From Clostridia bacterium (GTDB lineage Bacteria > Bacillota > Clostridia > Christensenellales > Aristaeellaceae), in the NCBI GenBank assembly GCA_009776385.1, contig WRFT01000077.1, positions 1 through 8,297 on the forward strand: a DNA stretch of 8,297 bases, in the 5' to 3' direction. The number at the start of each line of letters is the position of its first letter. Within the stretch, counting starts at the first letter, position 1. This document shows positions 1 through 5,524 of the stretch, in pieces. The notes beneath the pieces are model-generated. The model was given only the letters and a program-made list of their open reading frames with translations, did not search any database and was not told the origin of the DNA. A program made the position numbers and the translations under genes.

Positions 1-12
1 GGTAGGGGGTAG

Positions 13-58
13 TTAGGGGGCCTAGGGGGAGGAATCGAAACCTCCCCCGGCCCCCTAA
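13..58. repeat. G-rich inverted repeat
   Basis: The left arm, TTAGGGGGCC followed by TA and GGGGGAGG (13-32), pairs with the right arm, CCTCCCCC then GGCCCCCTAA (41-58). This gives an 8 bp inner stem and a 10 bp outer stem separated by a two-base TA bulge, with an eight-base loop (33-40). There is no T-run directly after either arm, so it does not look like a standard terminator. The three GGGGG runs on the plus strand (5-9, 16-20, 25-29) could also support a G-quadruplex. Function unknown. It may be a dispersed extragenic element, because the right end of the window has similar C-rich sequence. Confidence 0.6.
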
Positions 59-109
59 CATAAAACCTTTCATTGATAACCAGAAAAGCCATTGTTTCTT
101 GTGTTGTGT

Positions 110-176
110 ATCACCAGTTTGGTAGGTGATTGGTCTTAGCATTCTAACTATACCAATCACCGGTTTAGTGGGTGAT
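110..176. repeat. Paired ATCACC-N9-GGTGAT palindromes
   Basis: Two 21-base units, 110-130 and 156-176, differ at three positions. Each is a palindrome of the form ATCACC-N9-GGTGAT. The inner arms of the two units also pair with each other: GGTGATTGGT (125-134) is the exact reverse complement of ACCAATCACC (152-161). Transcribed RNA could therefore form either two small outer hairpins or one 10 bp central hairpin, but not both. No gene lies directly downstream on either strand, so a regulatory role is only a guess. It may be a duplicated protein-binding site or a remnant of an extragenic repeat. Confidence 0.55.
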
Positions 177-264
177 GGGTATTACTATCATTTTCGCCTA
201 TCATCTGTTACGAGTGGGAAGGACAAACTCGGGGTACGAACTCCATGCCACAACAGTACAAAAT

Positions 265-305
265 CGCCTGTACCCATTGCGTCGCAATTTGTACAGGCGT
301 TTTTT
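265..305 (-). terminator. tRNA-Ser terminator, possibly bidirectional
   Basis: CGCCTGTAC (265-273) pairs perfectly with GTACAGGCG (291-299). An inner stem, ATTGC with GCAAT (276-280 and 284-288), closes a three-base loop, with a CC/TT mismatch between the stems. On the minus strand the hairpin directly follows the tRNA CCA end and is followed by ATTTTGT, a modest U-tract. On the plus strand it is followed by six T (300-305). It is assigned to the minus-strand tRNA because no plus-strand gene lies to its left, but it may stop transcription both ways. Confidence 0.75.
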
Positions 306-393
306 GGCGGAGAGGGTGGGATTCGAACCCACGTGAGGTTTCCCTCAAACTGATTTCGAGTCAGCCCCGTTATGACCGCTTCGATACCTCTCC
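305..393 (-). tRNA. tRNA-Ser (anticodon CGA)
   Basis: The minus strand folds into a complete serine tRNA. It has a 7 bp acceptor stem (GGAGAGG with CCTCTCC), a D stem with UCG/CGG, an anticodon stem GCUGA/UCAGU, and the seven-base loop CUCGAAA with anticodon CGA (plus positions 356-358), which reads UCG. The long variable arm typical of tRNA-Ser has a UGAGG/CCUCA stem. The T arm is GUGGG-UUCGAAU-CCCAC and the discriminator base is G. The 3' CCA is encoded (plus 305-307). A strong promoter lies upstream and a hairpin terminator directly downstream, so the gene appears to be transcribed alone. Confidence 0.97.
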
Positions 394-409
394 ATGTATA
401 ACGCGTTTC

Positions 410-431
410 CGGTGAATTCATTTTTTCACCG
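410..431 (-). other. Hairpin in tRNA-Ser leader
   Basis: On the minus strand CGGTGAA (431-425) pairs with TTCACCG (416-410) around an eight-base loop. It sits in the roughly 45-base leader between the predicted transcription start (near 438) and the mature tRNA 5' end at 393. It may form in the precursor before RNase P cleavage. It is seen as sequence only, and no function is claimed. Confidence 0.4.
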
Positions 432-444
432 CCGCGTTAAACGA

Positions 445-474
445 ATTATAACAAAGGCGTTTCCGGCCTGTCAA
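445..474 (-). promoter_or_regulatory. Promoter of tRNA-Ser
   Basis: On the minus strand a perfect -35 hexamer TTGACA (474-469) and a perfect -10 hexamer TATAAT (450-445) are separated by 18 bases. This matches the housekeeping sigma-factor consensus, as expected for a stable-RNA gene. The predicted start is near 438, giving a leader of about 45 bases. Its -35 overlaps the -35 of a candidate divergent plus-strand promoter. Confidence 0.85.
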
Positions 475-496
475 CGCGCTGTGTACTAACGATAAT
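468..496 (+). promoter_or_regulatory. Candidate distal promoter of the DUF4832 gene
   Basis: CTGTCA (468-473), a 17-base spacer and GATAAT (491-496) make a reasonable housekeeping promoter pointing at the gene that starts at 588. It would give a leader of about 85 bases. The -35 overlaps, on the other strand, the perfect -35 of the tRNA-Ser promoter, so the two could compete for RNA polymerase. Prediction only. Confidence 0.4.
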
Positions 497-546
497 AGGA
501 ACGATCCTCTTTCCGGCTGAATACCGCTTCCGTTTTTCGTATTCTG

Positions 547-555
547 TGCTAAAAT
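547..555 (+). promoter_or_regulatory. Candidate proximal extended -10 promoter of the DUF4832 gene
   Basis: TGC followed by TAAAAT (550-555) is an extended -10 element, but no convincing -35 lies 16-18 bases upstream. Transcription would start near 562, just before the ribosome binding site. It is an alternative or addition to the promoter at 468-496. Confidence 0.4.
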
Positions 556-587
556 CCTATCAGGTGCAAAGAAGGGAGGAATTATAG

Positions 588-2087
588 ATGTTCCGACTAA
601 CACTAGGGTGCGTCTTACTCTTGATATGCCTTACGGCCTTGCCGCGCGTGTACACATTAGCCGCGGACAAAGGTTCTTTTGACGGTGATGTAACCATAAC
701 GGTCACGCTTGAAGAAACAGAGGAAGCCTTTCCAAACCCGATGAAGGGGTTCAGGCCCACACGCCATCTTCAGGATGCCGCGTTTCCCGAGGGCGAGTAC
801 GTAACGGTGTGCAAGCAGTATATCAAGTACACCGATTTGGAAATGTATGCCGATGACACCGCGCAAAAGATGATCGATTGGTCCAACAAGGCTTGGGCGG
901 GTATCGAAAACAAAAACATCAAGGTGATTCCCCGGGTAGTCATTGTCTACCCGGACGGGCCGGATAACGGCACGGATGGCTATTGGCCCGAAGGGTTCGA
1001 TCACAGCGACTTTCAAGACAGGTGGGTAAACGATGCCTTTAAAGCGCGTATGACCGCTTTTATTATAAAACTGGGGGAGGCGTGGAACGGGGATCCGCGT
1101 GTGGCGGCTATCGAAATGGGGTTATGGGGTAAGTGGGGCGAGCACCATGTTTGGCCGCTCAGCATACGCGGAAGCGGCCAGCGTATCTCGCGGGAGATAC
1201 AAGCCGTATTCGGCGACGCCTTCACAATGGCTTTTCCCGATAAGAAAATCATGGTTCGGTACGGCGAAACATTCCCCAACCATCAATTTGGCTTCTACTG
1301 GGATTCTTTCGCCCTAAGGGACGACAGCCTGTCCGGAAAGCTGATGATGGAAAGGGATGCCTGGCGTGCCCAAATGATCAGCGGTGAGATAGCCTATGAT
1401 TGGGGCGACCTAAGGCCCATTGGCTGGAATCCGGATGAAACGCTTCTTGTTGATGAGCATACGGACTATATCATTGACTGGATCGCGCAAACGCATGCCT
1501 CCAGCTTAGGGTGGGTGGCGGATTACACGCAGGGGCTGCCCGGCCTTTTAATGAACGCGGCGCGCATGCAAAAGGCGTTTGGGTACCGGTTTGTCATACG
1601 GCAGGCATCCTATCCGGTTGTTGCGCATCCCGGTGAGCCGTTCTCTGTCGTCTTTCAGGTGGAAAACGCGGGAAACGCGCCGTTTTATTATCCGTGGCCT
1701 GTGGAGCTGAGCCTGCTGAATGACGCGCGGGAGCCCGTGTTCAGCGCAATCGTTCATGTGGATATCAGAAACTGGCTGCCCGGCCATACTTATGAAGTCC
1801 GAGATACATTCACTTTACCCGAGGGCTTTCAAGAAGGCACTTATCGGCTGGCATTGGCCGTGCTCGACCCGTCCGGTAACCTGCCTTCACTTCGTTTCGC
1901 GAACAGGAACTACTATAACGGCGGAAGAATGCCGCTGGGCGCAATAGGCGTTGGCACCCCGCCTGTTTCCGAGGAGATAGGGCCTTTTGACAGCCTCTAT
2001 CACGACCGAAGCTTGCACTATGCGCCGGAAGGCGGCGTGAATCCGCCGATAGAGGATCGCCAAACCTATCCGGAGCGGGATGAGTAA
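588..2087 (+). CDS. Secreted glycoside-hydrolase-like protein with DUF4832-type domain
   Basis: A 499-residue protein, probably exported. The first 25 residues form a signal peptide: hydrophobic core LGCVLLLICL, likely type I cleavage near TLA/AD. The ATG has a good ribosome binding site, AAGGGAGG, eight bases upstream. Residues about 45-330 resemble the barrel region found before DUF4832 domains (DUF4874-like). It has an N-terminal NPMKGFRP motif (50-57) and AIEMGLWGKWGE (174-185), where E185 sits like the acid/base glutamate of (beta/alpha)8 glycosidases. SGEIAYDWGD (265-274) holds another conserved-looking acidic site. Residues about 332-455 (GYRFVIRQASYP onward, with VENAG and a Pro/Tyr-rich strand) look like the beta-sandwich DUF4832 C-terminal domain. 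A Pro- and acid-rich tail follows. The family assignment is from remembered motifs. Enzymatic activity is inferred and the substrate is unknown. The neighbouring sugar transporter suggests extracellular glycan handling. The stop converges on the regulator gene. Confidence 0.75.
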   Translation: MFRLTLGCVLLLICLTALPRVYTLAADKGSFDGDVTITVTLEETEEAFPNPMKGFRPTRHLQDAAFPEGEYVTVCKQYIKYTDLEMYADDTAQKMIDWSNKAWAGIENKNIKVIPRVVIVYPDGPDNGTDGYWPEGFDHSDFQDRWVNDAFKARMTAFIIKLGEAWNGDPRVAAIEMGLWGKWGEHHVWPLSIRGSGQRISREIQAVFGDAFTMAFPDKKIMVRYGETFPNHQFGFYWDSFALRDDSLSGKLMMERDAWRAQMISGEIAYDWGDLRPIGWNPDETLLVDEHTDYIIDWIAQTHASSLGWVADYTQGLPGLLMNAARMQKAFGYRFVIRQASYPVVAHPGEPFSVVFQVENAGNAPFYYPWPVELSLLNDAREPVFSAIVHVDIRNWLPGHTYEVRDTFTLPEGFQEGTYRLALAVLDPSGNLPSLRFANRNYYNGGRMPLGAIGVGTPPVSEEIGPFDSLYHDRSLHYAPEGGVNPPIEDRQTYPERDE

Positions 2088-2106
2088 AGGTAAGCCGATG
2101 CCCGTA

Positions 2107-3114
2107 CTATACGGACTCGCGCGATATCAGCCGCGTGGGCAGTAAAACGCGAAACGGCAGCGGGAACCCTTCCTTAAGCCGGTTATGCGCCAAATCCACC
2201 GCCGTTAAGCCAATCTCATAGGCGGGAATTTCAAAAGTGGTCAGCGGCGGGCTGGAAAACTTGGAAAGCTCTATGTTGGTAATGCCGATAACCGCTACCG
2301 GATGGGGCACGCCGATGCCCATGGAGTAAAGCGCGCTCAGCGCCGCGATGGCCATCAGGTCACTTGCGGCGAAGATGGCCGTGGGCTTTTCGGGCAGCCG
2401 CATCATGGCTTGTACCTGCGCCATACAACGCAATTCATCCCACCCGCAATGGCATGCCCAGGCGTCAGGGGTCGGCAATCCGGCCATCCGCATGGCGTGC
2501 AGGTAACCGCCGTAACGCTCGCTGTCGTATAGGTTAAGCGTGGGGCTGCCGCCGATAAACGCGATATCCCGATGCCCCCGGTCAACCAGTGTCTTAACGG
2601 CGTTCACGGCAGTGGCAAACTGATCGTATCCTACATTATCGATATCATCAAACTGGGTGTCTATGCCTACGCATACCGGAATCTTTAACCGCAGCGCCTT
2701 ATATAGCGGCTGACTGAGGGTATCCATCAGGATGAGGGCATCCGGCGGATTGTCCAGTATCTCGTTTAGAATGCTCTTGTTCTTAAGCTCCGATTGGGAA
2801 CGCAGAAAATCCAGTGAATAGCCGTAACGCGCCAGGCGCGCTTCAACACCCGACAGAATACTCATGAAGTACGGATCGCGGTATTTATCCGTCACGATGC
2901 TCAGCACGCAACCCACGCGGCAGTTCACCTTTCCGCTTTCGCGGGCCGCGTCCGTCCGCATCAGCGGCAGGCGGTAATGCGTTTGCGCGGCGGCCTTCCA
3001 TACGCGGTCGCGCGTTTCCTGTTTCATGCTGTAGGTTTTATCATCATTGATAACCCGTGATACCGTCGCTACCGACACGCCGGCCAGGTTCGCGATATCT
3101 CGCATCGTGCTCAC
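2107..3114 (-). CDS. LacI/GalR-family transcriptional regulator
   Basis: Predicted sugar-responsive DNA-binding repressor, 335 residues from the chosen start, a normal LacI-family length. Residues 4-23 (MRDIANLAGVSVATVSRVIN) are the classic N-terminal helix-turn-helix, followed by the hinge region. The rest is a periplasmic-binding-protein-like effector domain, with VGCVLSIV, DPYFMSILSGVE, RGHRDIAFIGG, AIFAASDLMAIAAL and the C-terminal SSPPLTTFEIP motif. I chose GTG at 3114 because GGAGATGAT lies just upstream (GGAG eight bases before the codon) and the protein then begins MSTMRDIA, like family members. An in-frame ATG at 3135 would add seven residues, but it has no ribosome binding site and overlaps a predicted -10 element. 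The gene is divergent from the oxidoreductase-transporter operon, which it probably represses, and it may regulate itself. The effector is unknown. Confidence 0.93.
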   Translation of the reverse strand: MSTMRDIANLAGVSVATVSRVINDDKTYSMKQETRDRVWKAAAQTHYRLPLMRTDAARESGKVNCRVGCVLSIVTDKYRDPYFMSILSGVEARLARYGYSLDFLRSQSELKNKSILNEILDNPPDALILMDTLSQPLYKALRLKIPVCVGIDTQFDDIDNVGYDQFATAVNAVKTLVDRGHRDIAFIGGSPTLNLYDSERYGGYLHAMRMAGLPTPDAWACHCGWDELRCMAQVQAMMRLPEKPTAIFAASDLMAIAALSALYSMGIGVPHPVAVIGITNIELSKFSSPPLTTFEIPAYEIGLTAVDLAHNRLKEGFPLPFRVLLPTRLISRESV

Positions 3115-3133
3115 AGAATCATCTCCCGTGTTC

Positions 3134-3162
3134 ATTGTAACATAGAACGAAACAAATCACCA
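3134..3162 (-). promoter_or_regulatory. Candidate proximal promoter of the LacI-family gene
   Basis: On the minus strand TGGTGA (3162-3157), a 17-base spacer and TACAAT (3139-3134) preceded by TGT give an extended -10 promoter. Transcription would begin near 3127, right at the GGGAG ribosome binding site, so the leader would be very short. If used, it excludes the ATG at 3135 as the start codon. Confidence 0.45.
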
Positions 3163-3186
3163 TGAATGTGTGCGCAACGAACGAAA

Positions 3187-3214
3187 ATTTTACGCAACTT
3201 ATTGCGGACGGCAA
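3187..3214 (-). promoter_or_regulatory. Candidate distal promoter of the LacI-family gene
   Basis: TTGCCG (3214-3209), a 16-base spacer and TAAAAT (3192-3187) on the minus strand. It interlocks with the divergent operon promoter at 3202-3230, so a repressor bound here could control both directions. It is an alternative to the promoter at 3134-3162. Confidence 0.4.
3193..3206. promoter_or_regulatory. Candidate LacI-family operator
   Basis: CGCAA-CTTA-TTGCG is a perfect inverted repeat with five-base arms. It touches the -35 of the operon promoter (TTGCGG, 3202-3207) and lies between the interlocking divergent promoters, where a repressor would block both. It lacks the central CG common in LacI-family operators, so the match is positional and symmetrical rather than to a known motif. 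A second CGCAA half-site is at 3174-3178. Confidence 0.35.
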
Positions 3215-3230
3215 GGGAGACTGTTATGCT
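3202..3230 (+). promoter_or_regulatory. Promoter of the oxidoreductase-transporter operon
   Basis: TTGCGG (3202-3207), a 17-base spacer and TATGCT (3225-3230) preceded by TGT form an extended -10 promoter. Transcription would start near 3237, about 45 bases before the oxidoreductase start. It overlaps the candidate operator and the divergent regulator promoter. Confidence 0.55.
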
Positions 3231-3281
3231 GAGCGCAGGTTCAAACCATATACGGCATACTTTATTAAGTAAGAGGTATTT

Positions 3282-4529
3282 ATGCGCATCATACTCATCG
3301 GCGCGGGACAGCGCGGCAGAATATACGCGGATGACATGCACGCCTCCGGGCGCGCCCGCATTGCAGCTATCGTCGAGCCGCACGAACAGCGGCGGCAGGA
3401 CGCGGCGGAGGCGCTTCATGTACCGGCCTCCATGTGCTTTTCCTCGGTAGAGCCCCTGTGGGCGCTTGGGAAAATCGCCGACGGGGCGATTATCGCCTCC
3501 ATGGATCAAGACCATTACGCGCAAGCCATGAAGGCCATGGAGTTGGGATACGACCTGCTTTTAGAAAAACCGATAGCGGCCACGCTGAAAGAATGCGTGG
3601 ACATTCGGGATCGCGCCAGGGACTTGGGCAGGCATGTTGCCGTATGCCATGTGCTGCGTTATACACCCTTCTTTTCCGCATTAAAGCGCTTGCTGGACGA
3701 GGCCGTTGCGGGCTGCCCTGTTTCCATCCGGCATGAGGAGAACATCGGCAACTATCATATGGCCCACAGCTTCGTTCGCGGTAATTGGGCGAATCATTTA
3801 AACAGCAGCCCGATTATTCTGCAAAAATGCTGTCATGATATGGATTTACTGGTATGGCTTACCGAAAGCCGCTGCAAAGCAATTTCCTCTGTGGGCGCTT
3901 TAACATACTTTACACCCGCCAACGCGCCTGAAGGCAGCGCGGACCGCTGCTGTAACTGCGCGGTACGCGCTGACTGCCGTTTCGACGCGGAAAAATGTTA
4001 TCTGCCCGTGATGGGGAATTGGCCTGCGGCCGTGCTCACCTCCGATCAAACGCGCTCCGGCCTCCTGGAGGCGCTTAAAACGGGCCCCTACGGCCGGTGT
4101 GTGTACCGCTGTGATAACAATGTGTGTGACAACCAATCCTGCCTTATAGAAATGGAAAACGGCGTAACCGTCAGTTTCGTCATGTCCGCCTTTACAAACC
4201 ACATCCATCGCTCCACCCGCGTGTTATGCACAGACGGTGAAATCAGCGGCGATGACGGCAAGCATATTACCATTACGCGTTTTGTCTCCAACGCGGCAGC
4301 GCCTTACCGTGTGGAAAACCTGTACACCGAAGTCCCTCGCAGCGGGCACGGCGGCGGTGATTCCGCGCTGGTGGACAGCTTCCTGCGCACCCTGGAAGGC
4401 GCTGATACAACCGATGTAACTTCTGTCGATAGGCTGATTGAAAGCCACATAATGGCCTTCGCGGCGGAAAAAAGCCGCTTGGCCGGCGGTGAGCGTGTGC
4501 TGTTGGATACGCTTCGTCTCCATACGTAA
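3282..4529 (+). CDS. Gfo/Idh/MocA-family NAD(P)-dependent oxidoreductase
   Basis: 415 residues, probably a cytoplasmic dehydrogenase acting on a sugar, sugar acid, inositol-like polyol or glycoside. A Rossmann fold opens the protein with GAGQRG (7-12, the GxGxxG motif). E32 at the end of the second strand suggests a preference for NAD over NADP. EKP (95-97) is the family's conserved motif with the key lysine. CCHDMDLL (183-190) carries the catalytic-type His185 in an HDxD setting. A cysteine cluster follows (C223, C224, C226, C232, C239), and a second group lies in GRCVYRCDNNVCDNQSC (271-287). I recall similar cysteine-rich inserts in one subfamily of this superfamily, possibly binding a metal. 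AAGAGG lies five bases upstream of the ATG. As first gene of the operon it may process the sugar brought in by the transporter encoded next. The exact substrate cannot be read. Confidence 0.9.
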   Translation: MRIILIGAGQRGRIYADDMHASGRARIAAIVEPHEQRRQDAAEALHVPASMCFSSVEPLWALGKIADGAIIASMDQDHYAQAMKAMELGYDLLLEKPIAATLKECVDIRDRARDLGRHVAVCHVLRYTPFFSALKRLLDEAVAGCPVSIRHEENIGNYHMAHSFVRGNWANHLNSSPIILQKCCHDMDLLVWLTESRCKAISSVGALTYFTPANAPEGSADRCCNCAVRADCRFDAEKCYLPVMGNWPAAVLTSDQTRSGLLEALKTGPYGRCVYRCDNNVCDNQSCLIEMENGVTVSFVMSAFTNHIHRSTRVLCTDGEISGDDGKHITITRFVSNAAAPYRVENLYTEVPRSGHGGGDSALVDSFLRTLEGADTTDVTSVDRLIESHIMAFAAEKSRLAGGERVLLDTLRLHT

Positions 4530-4576
4530 AGCGCGGCTTCTCCGCCGGGTACCTTAACCCTTGTGAGGTGATGCAA

Positions 4577-5524
4577 ATGGTTTCGCGTCCGGGAAAGTAT
4601 CCATATAAACGCGAGCGGGTTTTCTTAAAGGAAATGCGTTTAAATAAAACACTGTATCTCATGTGCGTCCCCGCTTTACTGTTGCTTATTGCCTTATGCT
4701 ATATCCCGTTTGGCGGCGTGTACATGGCCTTTACCGAGTTTAAGCCGCTTGACGGCATCTTTGGCAGCAGGTTTGTCGGGCTGGATAAGTTTCGTATGTT
4801 TTTTATCAGTAAAGACGCGATGCGCTCGGTCAGCAATACGCTCATCATCAATGCCTGGGGCTTGGCGCTAGGCTTGGTATTTCCCATTACCCTTGCCGTA
4901 GCGCTTAATGAACTGCGCCGCAGCGTGCTGAAGCGTTTAGCGCAAGGGCTCATGTTTTTTCCGTATTTCCTGTCCTGGGTGGTGGTAGGCGCCATATCCT
5001 GGGCCATGTTTAACAGCGACACGGGCATGATTAACACGCTTTATAAAAGTCTCGGCTGGCAGCCGGTTAAGTGGATGGCCAAAGGGGAATACTGGAAGGG
5101 CTTTTTAATTACCTTTAATGTATGGAAATGGAGCGGTTACAGCAGTATTTTGTATCTGGCGGCCATGGCGAATTTTGACCCGAACCTCTTTGAGGCGGCG
5201 GAAGTGGACGGCGCCAACAAGTGGCGGCGCATTATCCACCTTACCCTGCCGATGCTCAAGCCTACCGCCGTAACCCTTACACTGCTAAGCATCGGCCGCA
5301 TTTTCTACGGTGATTTCGGCATGGTATGGGGCATTATCGGTAATAACCCCGTCATTGGCCCGTGGGTTCAAATTATCGATACGTATGTTTATACCAGCAT
5401 GCGTACGCTTGGCTTTTCCTATGCCACCGCGGTTGGCTTGATGCAATCCGTCCTGGGCTTGGTTTTGGTCATCAGCGCCAACGCCGTGGCGAAACGCATT
5501 AACGATGGGGAGGGGTTGTTCTGA
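4577..5524 (+). CDS. Sugar ABC transporter permease, LplB type
   Basis: 315-residue inner-membrane permease of a carbohydrate-uptake ABC transporter. About six membrane segments are visible, near residues 25-45, 88-112, 123-145, 175-196, 228-245 and 283-303. The cytoplasmic EAA loop, EAAEVDGANKWRRIIHLTLP (206-225), which docks on the ATPase, is intact. The long basic N-terminus and the sequence GGVYMAFTEFKP resemble LplB/COG4209 proteins. ATG at 4577 was chosen because GAGG (4565-4568, within TGAGGTGAT) lies eight bases upstream. The in-frame GTG at 4568 and ATG at 4571 overlap or nearly touch that site. It works as a heterodimer with the next gene product. The gene starts 47 bases after the oxidoreductase and shares one base with the next gene. 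Confidence 0.93.
   Translation: MVSRPGKYPYKRERVFLKEMRLNKTLYLMCVPALLLLIALCYIPFGGVYMAFTEFKPLDGIFGSRFVGLDKFRMFFISKDAMRSVSNTLIINAWGLALGLVFPITLAVALNELRRSVLKRLAQGLMFFPYFLSWVVVGAISWAMFNSDTGMINTLYKSLGWQPVKWMAKGEYWKGFLITFNVWKWSGYSSILYLAAMANFDPNLFEAAEVDGANKWRRIIHLTLPMLKPTAVTLTLLSIGRIFYGDFGMVWGIIGNNPVIGPWVQIIDTYVYTSMRTLGFSYATAVGLMQSVLGLVLVISANAVAKRINDGEGLF

Larger units (their letters stand above)
1..304. other. Gene-free structured spacer
   Basis: No credible coding sequence is visible on either strand. Open frames here lack ribosome binding sites and run through the tRNA gene. The stretch holds a G-rich imperfect hairpin (13-58), an AT-richer segment (59-109) with nothing recognisable, a cluster of related palindromes (110-176), a segment (177-264) in which I see nothing, and the terminator hairpin next to the tRNA gene. 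No transposase, integrase or second tRNA was seen. Confidence 0.7.

Noticed and set aside
1..32. Telomere-like TTAGGGGG motif
   Set aside because: There are only two loosely spaced TAGGGGG units inside a hairpin, with no regular repeat period and clearly bacterial surroundings.
126..353. Open frame of 75 codons on the plus strand
   Set aside because: It has no ribosome binding site and runs through the terminator and antisense to the tRNA-Ser gene. The encoded peptide has no recognisable features.
403..466. Ten-base direct repeat GCGTTTCCGG at 403-412 and 457-466
   Set aside because: Only two short copies exist, one in the tRNA leader and one in the promoter spacer. This is too little to call an element or an attachment site.
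657..1016. Minus-strand open frame inside the DUF4832 gene
   Set aside because: It is antisense to a well-supported gene with its own ribosome binding site and signal peptide, and its peptide resembles no family I know.
3187..3206. Catabolite-response (CcpA) site in the divergent promoter region
   Set aside because: I found no good match to the TGNAANCGNNNNCGNNA-type consensus here. The visible symmetry is the CGCAA/TTGCG repeat instead.
3132..3524. Minus-strand open frame covering the divergent promoter region and the oxidoreductase start
   Set aside because: It overlaps the Rossmann-fold start of the oxidoreductase on the other strand and the promoter region, and its peptide shows no family motif.
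4273..4662. Minus-strand open frame across the oxidoreductase-permease junction
   Set aside because: It is antisense to two clearly recognised genes. Its Arg/Pro/His-rich composition is typical of a shadow frame.
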